From assembly GCA_047967505.1 (NCBI GenBank), contig CM106538.1: a stretch of 64,000 nt of DNA; one strand, 5' to 3'. This stretch comes from Dipteris shenzhenensis (Eukaryota; Polypodiophyta; Polypodiopsida; Gleicheniales). The notes beneath the pieces are model-generated. The model worked only from the letters and a program-made list of their open reading frames with translations, did no database searches and was not told where the DNA came from. Below are positions 13,001 through 26,300 of this stretch, one piece after another (position 1 is the first letter of the stretch; each line of letters opens with the position of its first letter). The position numbers and the translations under genes were made by a program.

Positions 13001-16000
13001 GAACTCTTTAGGCTTAGAGGCCTTTGTTGTAGCTCGCGTGTGCTTAATCACCCCTTTCTTTTCAGCCTTGGGCACATGTCACCCGGATGAAGTAGATAAA
13101 GATGAAGAGGTAGAATTGGAAGAAGGACTTGACGATCTATGATGATGTCTGGTCCTCCTCTTCTTGGAATGAGAACTCTCTTCATGGTTATCTCTTTTCC
13201 TGTTTTTCTTGCCCTCTTGGCGAGCTTCTAACTATTTTTGGAGGCATCATTTGAGAGAGAAGGAGAAGAAGATGAACTCAAAGACCCCTTCCTGCTAGTC
13301 TCCTTCTGGGTTGCTCAAGAAGAAGATTTCTTTGGTCCTTCCTTTGCAAGAGGATGTTCTAATTTGCAGGATAGGGGATCTCTTCTTGCCTGTGCTAGCT
13401 GCGTAAGCAACTCCCCGTAGGAGTTTTCTTTATCAGGTTGCATGCCCTCTTCCTGCTTGACCCTATTAGTCTTTGCAATCCACTCATGGGGTGCACTAGC
13501 ATGGTCACATGATGCCATCACTGCAAACTGGCCTATAACTTGTCATGACAAGAGAAATGATCATTTAGTTAATTAATAGTCATTAGAATCTTAATGCAGT
13601 TATATTTTTGTATTTATGATCGATTAAGCAGTGTAAATAGTATCGCTAAACTATGTAACATTGGCCAATGATTAGTAATAAAGATGTGCACACACGTGTC
13701 TAGGTCCTAGGGGCAATAGGAAAGGGAAGGGTGCATTAGAGTGCATTAAATGGTAGGTGCATGGGTCATAGGATAAGGATAGGAGTAAATGGGAAGATGG
13801 AACTTGAGTGATCTCAAGGGACATTAATGAAAGGGTATCACCCTTCATTGTGAATCTCATGTAGCATCCTCTCTATCACATTGCATTCATCCGCCTTCTC
13901 TCTCTCAGCTTGCATGTAGGTTGAAATAGAACAAGTACTCTCACGACGACACTCTTCCCCATTGGAGGGCCAATTGGCATTCAAATTCTGCATGCATTGC
14001 ACAAATTCGCATTCTCGTGAAGTCTGGTTCTTCACATTTGGTGTTAGAGTAGTGATAGTCCACGACTGGGACGAGAGGACGACACGAAGAAGAGCATGGC
14101 ATGACAAAGGTTGACGAATGTGATGGTGGGGAGACATGCATGAAGGATGGCATGGTGCGTGGAGGCACTCGACGACAAGCAGCGCACGACGTATGACCAA
14201 TGATTGCAATTTCATTTTGGGCCTGTTGTTTTTGAGCAAGAAACTACTTAGGTCTGTAGTCTTTTAAGGACCTGCGTTTTTTGGGGGGGGGGGATAAAAA
14301 TGAGTTGCTTGCCTTGTATTGCCACGTGGCTCCAAGAGGCAAGTTTGCTCCGGCTCCGTGCGAGATACCACTACAATTATCTCAAGCGCAATTATGAAGC
14401 GTACTTATTTTGATATTCTCAGTTTGTTCCGGCTCCCCGCGAGATGCCACTACAATTATCTTAGGCGCAATCATGAAGCGTACTTATTTTGATAATTGTG
14501 GATTGTCGAGTTCCAATTCGAACTTGCGCTGACCATGGTGTTCTTTGCAATGGCGCTCCATCTCATGCTCGTTTGGGAGAGACTAAAGTGAAATCGCTTA
14601 GACTTCACAAGCAGTTGTAGCTTGAATGAAGAGATTTGGACAACGTTTTGATTAGCCTTCTCCTTTAGTGCTAGCCTTCGTCATGGCTAAGTTTGCCCTT
14701 CACCTTTGGAGTGCCGACAGAAACTCAGTACGAAGACTTTGTATAAATGGATGCTCAAGTATGTGTGGGTGTGTGGATTTGTATGTGTGAGAGCATACTT
14801 TTATACTATGGTCTACACCCACTGTTGGGCGTTGATGACGTCAGTGGGGATGAAATAGTAGCTAGTCCCTGCTATGCATGATGGAGTTTATGGTTCTCAA
14901 TCTTATGAGTGACTGTCGTGAGATTGAAACTGCACTATGTTGTGTTTTTAGAGGATGAGTTTGGGAATGTTCCTGGATTCATTTAGGTACATGCTCGTTT
15001 CTTCACCTACCGAACCTTCCAATTTTTTGGCTCACAGCAAAGAATTTATTTCGACAAGCAGCTTCCGAGGCGAGCCCATAGGTGGAATCAAGAGCAAGAT
15101 CGCAATCGTACAACAATAATCGACGACGATCTTCCCAACCACAACGGGTATCATATCGTACACAAGGAGACATTGGCGATGGGTATAATACGCTGATGTT
15201 ACTGTTGACACCATAGCCACTGCTTGTGTGAATCCCATCGCATTCATTGTTAAGGCAAAACAAACATCGCAAGCTGATTAGGTAGATAGATCGCAATTGA
15301 CGCCAATCCTCTACGTGGGTACAAAGTCTGCAAGCTCCACAGTAGATGAAAGCAATCGTCGTGGCTGTTGCTGAACGTAAAAGGATCGCAGAACCATTTG
15401 TTAAACATTCAGTTTGCTTCTTTGCTATCTTGTTGGTGCCTTTGTACTCGTCAATGAATTGTCAGATATATTTCTTTGACACTTGCGCTTATCTAGAGTC
15501 TCTCGCACCAAAAGAAGTAGTATCTTCCCCAACCTCCCATCGTTTTATTATTCTTCCTCTATGCTTGAATTGAACCCTCTTTAGAAATGATTTTTTCCTA
15601 TGCTTTGATACCAATACAATCGATTTAGGCAATTTTGGACGACGATTATCTTTCGTGAGAAAAATAGGCGGCGAAGCCTCTGTGTGTGTGCGTGTGTGTG
15701 CGTGTGTGTGTTCATGTTAGGGCCTATAATCAAATTGGACTGGAGGCCCCCTAGGATTTTATTTCATAATAAAAAATTTGAATACAATTTCTTAGTCGTG
15801 ATTGGACACTAGAATCCACGAGCTGAACGGTTTTACATGGGGGAGAGCCTTCGTAGCCCTTGGTCACATGAAAATCTTTTGGTTGCTTGCTAGGCTCCAT
15901 AAGCGTGGGATATTAAACTACTCTTGAAGACTTGCAACAATCAATTAAATGCACATCGCCACGGTACCCATTAATTGTTAGCCTTTCACATGCGAATAAA

Positions 16001-19000
16001 ACTAACATCTAGACTAATCGTAGTCTTTGTGGGCGTCCCCGCTAAGCAAACCAAATTGCACGCCAAACATTAATTCTGTGGTCGATTGGGGTCAACCCTC
16101 ATTGACTATAATTAAGGGGCTTTGACTAGAGTCAAGGTGCCTTAATCATATCCAAACCTCTCCAACTGAGGTTGGAATGTTTTGGTCGAACCCTCTTGGC
16201 CAAAACCAAGTTTCCTTGACCGAAGTGAGGCCTTCTTAACCGAAGTCAAGTGTCTTTGGCCCAAGTCAATGCTTTGACGACTTAAAAGAGCTTCGACCAT
16301 AATCGAACACAAATGAAGAACTCTTTAATTATGATCAAGTAAATGGTCAACTTTGTCCTTTACTTGGAATATTTACAGCTTCTAATCAGAAACTCTTCCT
16401 CCCTTTCCCTCCCTTTGAAGTAGATCTACTCGAGTAGTGGAAGGGAGAAAAGTCCATAGGCAAAAGGATCCCTACCCTGTGGAAGTAGACGCTCTATCGG
16501 TAGGATCTAGAAGAACAACATTGGCAAAGGTGGAGGACACTAATTTTGGCTCTCCACAATCAGCCAAAGTGGAGAAAGAGTTCCCATGAATCGTTGGAGT
16601 CTATAAGATTCATGCTTGCAAGAAAGAAGGGCCATACCCGTTCCTCGAAGAATAGGTACGTGCAGTGTTGAGGGGGAAGGAGGGTCCAGAAAGGAGGGGC
16701 TCTTGTGCAAGAGGAGCTGAAGGAACGCCATCTCCGGCTACAATCCAAATAGGTGAAGTAGAGGGTTAGGAACAAGAGAAGGGGCCTCCTGGTCTGCGAG
16801 TGCTGGAGGTACTTAATTGACTGGTGATCAGTCAATACAAGGAACTTTGAACCATACAAGTAGTGTCTCCAAACGTTGAGAGCATACACTACAGCATAAA
16901 GTTCCTTCTCAAGTGTGGGCCAACGATACTGGGTGTCGTCTAGCTTCTTACTCTCAAAAGCTACGGGTCTGCCCTCTTGGAATAGAGCTGCCCCAATCGC
17001 ATAATCACTCGCATCGGCCTCTAAAACATAAGGCCGGGTAGGATCGGGTAATGCAAGAACGGGTGCTTCCTTGATAGATAACTTCAAGGTTTCAAAAGCC
17101 TTGTTCATTGCATCATTCCAAGAGATTGGCTGGGTAGACCTGCGTCCACGACCTTTCAATATGTTGGTCAAGGGTGCCGTGATATGTGAATAATCACGCA
17201 CTGACTTCCGAAGAAATACCGTAAATCCCAGGAAGGAACGAAGTTGTTTCACAGTCTGGGGGATAGGCCATTCTAAAACCTTCTGGATATGATCCAGATC
17301 AATGCTAATACCTTCAGAAGAAATCTTGTGTCCTAAGTAAATGATCTCCTTCATAAAGAAGTCACATTTACTTATCTTGGCATAAAGCTTATGCTGTCTT
17401 AGAACAAGTAAGACAACCCGGAGGTGTCCTATATGATCCTCAAGCGTTTTACTATATACCAAGATATCATCTAAGAACACGACAACAAATTTGCCCAGAT
17501 AATCTCTGAACAAATCGTTCATCATCTGCTGAAAAGTAGCAGGAGCATTGGTCAAACCAAAAGGTAATACGAGGAACTCGTAATGACCATACCTAGTCCG
17601 AAATGCGGTCCTATCTATGTGTTTAGCATAGATACGGATTTGATGATAACCCGTACGCAAATCAATCTTAGTGAAATACTTCGCTCCGGCCAAACGGTCT
17701 ATCAAATCATCAGAACGAGGTAAAGGATAGCGATTCTTAATTGTAACTTTATTTAATCGTTTATAATCTATACACATTCTCCAGGAAGAATCTTTCTTCT
17801 TTCTTAAGAGGACAGGTGCACCCCAAGGTGATTTACTTGGGCGGATATAGCCCATATTCAGGTAATCCTGAAGCTGGATAGCTAACTCATCCTCCTCTAC
17901 CTGGCTCATCCTATAAGGTGGTACACTGATAGGTTGAGCCCCTAGGACTAAGTCTATGCGATGATCTACTGCCCGTTCTGGAGGTAAACCTTCTGGCAGT
18001 TGAGCTGGGAATGCGTCTTTAAAATTATCTAACAACATTCTCAATTCACGGTGTTCAAACACACTTAATTCATTCTTGTTAATTACCGAAACAACAAATG
18101 AAGAAAGTGGAATCAAAACACACTGATAGACATCATAATGAGAATTGTTTAATATATTCCGAAGCTGCATCGCAGATACAATAGGCCCCTGAGAAGGGGG
18201 GATTTGATCACACTGAATACAAAATTGGGTGTCCTTGTCTACAAAAGAAAGCGTATGCTCCGTCCATCCGATCTGAATATTGTGGGTTTTAAACCACTCT
18301 ATCCCGATCAGCAAGTCTACATGCTCTAGATGCATAACATAACATGTGAGAGCTCCTGTGTAGGCTTGAATCCGGATGGGAAGCGCTTCAACCTTGTGAT
18401 CCCAAAACTGCTTCCCAGCTGGAAGCTGCACCTCGTAGGTGTGGTCGCTAGGTACTGTGGACAGCCCCATCTTCTGCACAAATTTGTAATTAACAAAATT
18501 GTGAGAGCTGCCCGAATCAAATAGAATGTGAACCTATTGGTCCCTAACTTCTCCATAAACTCGGAAAAGATCATGGGAACCAAACAACGAAGTATTAAAG
18601 GTACAATTACAAGAAAGGGGGCAGGTAATGACATTTACTGAAATACCTGTCATCGTGACTTGGTTGGCTCCCTTGGCTGCGGTACGTGGACCCGCCTGGA
18701 GCTTCGGTCCTAGCACCAATTTTTGGTTCTTCCGCTTAGGACACGATACCAACTGACACGTCCCAGCACTCCTGAAACCCCTGATCTGCAAAACAACCAC
18801 ACACAACATCAGAACAGAGCAGGCTGCTCACCACCCAACCGTGACATCTACGGGATGTGATCCCGAATCAGAAGATGTCCCCTCCGAGCCACGAGCTCTG
18901 AGCTACTGGCACAAACTCCCAATCAGATCCAAACCAGCCTGGTGTCCCATACCACTAGGTGGCGCTGTGAAGCCCTAGATCTGCCACTGGGCCTTGGGCT

Positions 19001-20123
19001 ACGCTAAGATGCAGGCGCGCATCCGCGACACAATCCAGGATCAGACCTTGCACCTGGGAACGAGACTTGCTCCCAACTGCTCACTGAGAACTGAACCCCC
19101 TGGGCCTCTTTTATAGACTCGGGCCCCGGCGCCAAAAATAGCGAAGACCTATAAATAGTTCGTACCCTTGCCACTCAACCCGAGAATCAAGCCTGCCTAG
19201 CTCTAAGCCTCCCCAGGCTAACCTGAGCTAGTTCTGTGTACCTAGTACACGTCAGATACCAATCCGTGCACATGACAGAGGGGAAGGGAATGCAACAGCG
19301 GGGGAGGGGGAAAGCAGTGGGAGGAGGAAAGCAACAAGGGAGGGACAATAGGGATGACCCATTTAATGAAGGGCCCACTTGATGGAAAAAAGTGCCAGCT
19401 TGATACATAAAAGTGCAAGACAAGTGGTGCCCCATTTAATGAAGGGCCCATGTGATGGATTAAAGTGCCTACTTTTGGGGGAAGCCCATCTTTTTGGAGA
19501 AAGCCTAGCTGCCTGGAGTCATCACCTATTCTAGGCAAGAAAGCAGGTCTTTGATTTTGGAAAGCGTGCTTTCTAGTTGGCTGGCCTAGTCTATAAATTA
19601 AGGGCCTCTAGGCTCCCAATTGTATTGAGAATTGTACCCGGACTTTGCTCCCTTGTGAGCGACCTTGTACAAAGAGATTTTTAGCGCAATAAAGGCCTTC
19701 GGGGGGGGGGGGAGGGGCTTATTTCTGGCCCGTTGGGCCGTGCTCTTCTTCTATCTCCCTCCCTCTCCCTCTCCTGTATTCTCTCTCGATAGCGATTTAC
19801 TTTCCAGCCCCATTGTTGAGTTTCTATTGTGCTGCTCGGAGTTTTCAGCTTCCAAACAAAGTCCATTCCCACATGCAATGTGTGCTAGCCAGATTCGATT
19901 GTCTTCCCTTGTTGTGGTTTGAATTCCAGCTTGTTCTATAGCTCATTTTTCAAGTGCGAACTATCGAAAGAGCTGTGTTTTGACTAGGGAAATTGAGATT
20001 GGGGTTTGGTTAAGTTTCAAGAATTCTAGCTTAAAATGCAATAGATGTTTAATTTGAACACTTTTAATTACCCTAGCATTGATCTATTTTGGCTGGCACA
20101 CGTGCATGCACGCACGCACACAG

Positions 20124-20165
<42 letters not shown>

Positions 20166-20270
20166 AGAAGAAGAAGAAGAAGAAGAAGAAGAAGAATTAA
20201 CGTCTTCAGAAGCCCTCAGGGTACTATGAGACAAATTACACACCCAAAAAGAGTAGCTACTACATCATTG

Positions 20271-20323
<53 letters not shown>

Positions 20324-23300
20324 AATCTCAGGCTTTTGCAGAGGTTAGCGAGTTGTCTAATCGATTAACATCAGAGTCTCGAATTTATGCGGAAAAGGCA
20401 AAAGATCTCAGCCGTCAGGTACTACATTGTTTTACTCTTTTGGCTCTCTATAGTAGATTGTGTTTTTCTGATTCCATCCCTTTGTTTTAAGTAGGTTTAC
20501 TTGCTATTGGGATAGTACTTTCCATAGTTTGTGTCTTGTTTGGGTAGTGCTTGAGCATATTGTGTTTTGAATATATTCGCAAACCTCATAGCTCACATCA
20601 ACACGAAACTGATCAAGATGTTTCATAGACCGTGTTACAGGTAGTGAAAAGGCATACATGTATAATCACATAAAAGGCTCTTCCTATTTTTTGTGGCGGG
20701 CTTTTGTTTTTTTAGAATGAGAGAATGGCATGATCGATTATACAAAGTGGAAATGGCTCTTACCATGATACATGATTTAGGATGGAAAGGGAATAGTGGC
20801 ATGTTAATAAAGATCAACTCCCCCATTTGTAAGCCCCGGAATGAGGAGAGCATGGGGGAGTGATACCTGCAGAGAAGTAGGGGGAAGAAGAAGGTGAAGT
20901 GTTAGAAAAGAGAGCAGTAGAGGTGTAGGCTATCTTCTCCCGGTTGTATTGATGCCCTCTGGGCCCTGGTATGTGCCATGTAGCTTTAGTTATTGGCACT
21001 TAGGTCACCTAGTACTTTTAGTGTCTTATGACACCTAGTACTAGTGGTACCACTACAATACTAGGTCCTAGGGTTCTCTTTTATAGTACTTTGTACTTTC
21101 ATTTTCATTCTTCTAGTTGATGTGACAGCTTCCACTTCTTGCTCCACTCTTGTGCATCCTTTTGCTTCCTTGAGCCTACAGTGGTATCAGAGCAGGACAA
21201 TCTTCTTTGAGCCTATAGCCTGTGCTCCCTAGCCTGCTCCCACATCTTCCATACAACTCCATTCGTACCTGTGCAGCTCCGAGGCGTCTGTATTGTGCCT
21301 TATGTACCAAGTGCGTGTCATGTGCAAGGGCTTCCGTTGCGTCAGTCACACGTCCGTACAACGTTGTACGAACGCCGTACACCTGCCCGTACATAGTGCC
21401 TTGAGCCTGTAAACCTGCATTACCTATCCGTTCGTGCACGTGTGGAGCTGCCGTACATTTGCGTCAAGACCAGCTGTACAACGTACGGTAGTACTTGTGC
21501 ATACATTGGACTTGCAAGCATCATTCTTCCGTACAGGCGCCACATGTGCGACCAAGCAGTCGTCTGTTGTCTTGTCTGTACGTACATACTTGCATGTACT
21601 TGCATGCTTCGTACAACTGCATCAGCAATTGTACGTTCGTACATTGGTGGAAGGCGTCAGTCATACATACTATTTGTAGGAGTCAGTCGTACATTGCAGC
21701 TGCTCTTGCTTTGCAGGTACTCCTTGCAAAAAGGTTCTTTACATTTGCAGGTGATAGTTGCAGATTGCATACGGGGCATTTTGTTTTTGCAAACATTGCA
21801 ATCAATTTGCAGAATTACGCCAAAATTTGGGGCTTTTGCAAACAAATTGGATTTTTTGCAACATTTGGGGCTTTCATTGAATTTGCCCTCTTCTGGTTGC
21901 AATTTCCCTCAAGAAATTGGGGCTTTTGCATTTGGGCTACGATTTTGCGGGAGAAAAGGTATTTGGCAAATTTGGAGGTAGATTGCACGATACTTTTAGA
22001 TTTGCAGTGAATTTGGCAAGAAATTGCAGGCCATTTGATCACATTTGCAAATTACTGGAGTCAGTCGTACATTGCAGCTGCTCTTGCTTTGCAGGTACTC
22101 CTTGCAAAAAGGTTCTTTACATTTGCAGGTGATAGTTGCAGATTGCATACGGGGCATTTTGTTTTTGCAAACATTGCAATCAATTTGCAGAATTTACACC
22201 ACAATTTGGGGCTTCTGCAAATTGGAATTTTTGCAACATTTGGGGCTTTCATTGAATTTGCCCTCTTCTGGTTGCAATTTCCCTCAAGAAATTGGGGCTT
22301 TTGCATTTGGGCTATGATTTTGCGGGAGAAAAGGTATTTGGCAAATTTGGAGGTAGATTGCACCATACTTTCAGATTTGCAGTGAATTTGGCAAGAAATT
22401 GCAGGCCATTTGATCACATTTGCAAATTACAGGAGTCAGTCGTACATTGCAGCTGCTCTTGCTTTGCAGGTACTCCTTGCAAAAAGGTTCTTTACATTTG
22501 CAGGTGATAGTTGCAGATTGCATATGGGGCATTTTGTTTTTGCAAACATTGCAATCAATTTGCAGAATCTACGCCAAAATTTGGGGCTTTTGCAGACAAA
22601 TTGGATTTTTTGCAACATTTGGGGCTTTCATTGAATTTGCCCTCTTCTGGTTGCAATTTCCCTCAAGAAATTGGGGCTTTTGCATTTGGGCTACGATTTT
22701 GCGGGAGAAAAGGTATTTGGCAAATTTGGAGGTAGATTGCACGATACTTTCAGATTTGCAGTGAATTTGGCAAGAAATTGTAGGCCATTTGATCACATTT
22801 GCAAATTACAGCTTAATTTGGGGCTTTTCCAGATTTCGACAGCAAGTCCTATTTTTTTGCAGTTGCAAGCCTTGAGGCTATCTTTTGGGCCACTTTGTCA
22901 GTGCATTTTTGACTTGTCCTATTTGCAATGGCTGGCAACAATCATGATTTATTTGGCATTCTTCATGAAGATGATAAGTTGGATGGCACCAACTATCCGA
23001 TGTGGTCTTATCTCATGAAACGTATTCTTGTTGCAAGAAATTTTTGGAACATTGTTTCTGGGATTTTGATCTGAGGCCAGTCAATGCTGCAGTGGCTACC
23101 CCTAATGCTGGTCCCTCTGTAGGGGGACTCCTCCTGATGCTTTATCCTCTAGCACCCCTGTTGCTGCTCCTCCAACTCAGAAACAAACAAGATGGGATGC
23201 AAGAGATGCAAATGCACATTCCTGTATTGCTCTATCATGCAAGAGAATCATTATTCCTTACATCTGGTCACGCAGGACAACAAAGGATGCTTGGGATAAA

Positions 23301-26300
23301 TTGGCTTCTCTTTATCAGATTCACAATGAGGGACGTGTTGGATATTTAAGAAGACAATTGTAGGAAGTGAGCATGAATGAAGGTGACCGCATACTTGACA
23401 AAGGTCAAGGATCTCATGGAACAACTTGCCAATATTGATGAGGTGGTGCCAAATTCTCAGCTTGTCAGTTTCACATTGAATGGGCTGCCAGATACATATA
23501 AAGGGTTTGCTACAACCCTTCGACTAGTGGCCATGGGTAATCCAAACCACTACTCCTTTGATCAGTTAGTCACTTTGCTTTTGCAGGAAGAGCAAAGTCG
23601 TGCTAATAGGCAAGCTACTATTCCTGATCATGCATTTACTTCACAGCAGAAAGGAAAAGGCAAGGCTTCCAAGCCTATGGGCAAGCCTAAATATGCGATG
23701 CATTCTTTTTTGCTAATGGTGCTGAGTCTTAGTATTTTGATAGTGGTGCTTCCAAGCACGTCACCTCTTGCAGACAGTTTTTTTTTTCCCTTGGCTAATG
23801 CTCCTCGAGGGGGGACTGTCACATGTGCTAATAATGCTTCCTATGCTATAAAAGGAATTGAAGCCATCCTGTCACTTTGACAAATGTTTTTTTTGTGCTT
23901 GGAATTGAAGTCAACTTGATTTCAATTTCAGCAATTGCCACTTAAGGTTTCAGAGTGATTTTTGATGGATAGAGACGCCTAGTATATGGTCTTCGTGATG
24001 ACAATGTCATAGTTCTCACTGGCACTTTGCAAAAGAGGCTTTATCACCTTGATTATCATTCAGCTGCACTTTCTATTGAAGCATTTGCTATTTCAGATTC
24101 ACAGCTTGCTGAAACTCATCTTTGGCATGAGAGAATGGGTCATCTAAATTATAGAGCTCTTGCCAAGTTACATTCACAGGGCATGGCAAATGATGTACCT
24201 CAAACTCACACAGTTTCCAAATGTGTGTGTGAGGGTTGTCTTTTGGGTAAGATGCATCGGTTTCCTTTTAAAAAACATTGTCCAAAATTCTCACAAAGGA
24301 AATTGCAGCTAGTGCAGAGTGATGTCTGTGGCCCAATGAGGACAAATGCCATTGGAGGGTACAAATATTTCACGACTCTAATTGATGACTTCACAAGATA
24401 TTGCTGGGTATATGCTTTAAAAGCCAAATCTGAAGTGTTCTCATGCTTTCAGAGGTGGTTGAATATGGTTGAGAATGAATCAGGATGCAAACTTGTCACA
24501 CTCAACACAAATAGGGGGGGAGAGTATATGTCAAAGGAGTTTGATGCATTTTTGGCTTCACGTGGCACACTCATACACTACTCCTTACACGATCCTGTTC
24601 CTGAAAGAAAGAACAGGTCCACTATGGAGATGGCGAGATGCATGCTTAAGGCCAAGTCCTTGCCCAATAAATTTTGGCTCGATGCAGTGATGTATGCCAA
24701 CTATGTGCTGAATAGATCACCTATAAGGGCATTGAGGACTGTTATATCTTACGAAGCATGGAAAGGCAGGAAGCCTTCACTTTCACACATGAGAGTTTTT
24801 GGGTCTCTTGCATATGTCCATGTACCATCTCAGCTGAGACATAAGCTTGATGATAAGGCAATCAAATGCATATTTATTGGTTACAGCCAGGAGAGCAGAG
24901 GGTATCGATCGTACCAACCAAATATTGGGAAGATTATTGTGAGTAGAGATGTAATCTTTGGTGAACATTCAGCTTCTCCTCTTGTGGACTGCAAAGCTAA
25001 GCCATAAGTTGATATGTTTGATGCCTTTGACTCCTGGTTACCTCTTCTTCCCTCAAGGGGGGACTTTGACCAGCAGCATGAGCCTCCTGCAGGCCCTCCA
25101 ACATGCGATGATCAGCTAGCAACCCATGCTGATTTGCAAGTTCCTCTTCTAGCACAAAATGATCCCAATATTCATGTGTAGTGATTGAAGAAAGAGCTGT
25201 CAATAGACAGCAAAGGCAAGTTCCCAGATGGCTTCTTGACACATTGAGGGACAGCAAACAAGATCAACCTCTTGCTGCCCGGACAAGATGAGGGAATAGA
25301 CAGATGCATGGTCACTTTCTTGAGTTTGCACTCCTTGCTACAGCTTGCAATGAAGAGTTTTTGTGCCATAAAGATGCTTTTGGCAGCAAAGAGTGGATGG
25401 ATGCAATGAGAGCTGAGTTACAATCTATTGCCAAAAATGACACATGGGAATTAGTAGATCTACCTCCTGGCAAGCATGCCATTGGTACCCGGTGGGTCTA
25501 CAAATTAAAATGGAAATCTGATGGCAGCATAGATCGACACAAAGCCCGTCTTGTTGCAAAAGGGTATGCCCAACAACAAGGCATTGACTTTGAGGAGACC
25601 TTCGCTCCCACTTCCAGGATTACTACTATCAGATGTGTCATTGCCATTGCAGCCCATCACCATTGGCAAGTGCACCGGCTTGACATCAAGATTGCCTTTC
25701 TTCATGGGGATCTATAGGAAGAAGTTTATGTGACACAACCTCCTGGCTTTGAGGTTGTTGTCTCTGAAACAAGGTATGCCGGCTGAGAAAAGCCCTTGGC
25801 ATGGTATGCTAAAATTCATGCACACTTACTGTCCCTTGTTTTTCAGAATAGCCCAACAGAGCCCACTATTTATGTCCGTGGGAGTGGATCTGATTTTTTG
25901 GTGCTGATTTTATATGTGGATGACATGCTGATTACTAGCTCCGATACTCAGCATATTTCAGATTTTAAGGCTGATTTGCAGCAATCATTTGAAATGTCAG
26001 ATTTGGGACAGCTGCACTATTACTTGGGCATTCAGTTCGCTCATGTTGAGGGGGGTATTATGATGACTCAGTGCAAATATATTGGACAGCTCCTTGAACG
26101 TTTCCGGTTTGAGGATTGCAAGCCAATCTCTACTCCAGTGGAACCTGGCTTCAAATTCTTTGCTTCTGATGGGGGTCCACCATGTGATGTCACCCTCTAC
26201 CAGCAAGCTAGTGGATGTCTCATCTACTTGTGCCACACCCGTTCTGATTTACAGTATGTTGTATCCCAGCTCAGCCGGTTCATGCACATGCCTAGTTCAC

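Noticed and set aside
19681-19922. Open frames on both strands near the G-run at 19700
   Set aside because: Low-complexity and LTR-like sequence; no family resemblance.
21681-22810. Open frames of 70-180 codons on both strands through the TTGCA repeats
   Set aside because: They repeat with the unit, run in several frames at once and match no protein family.
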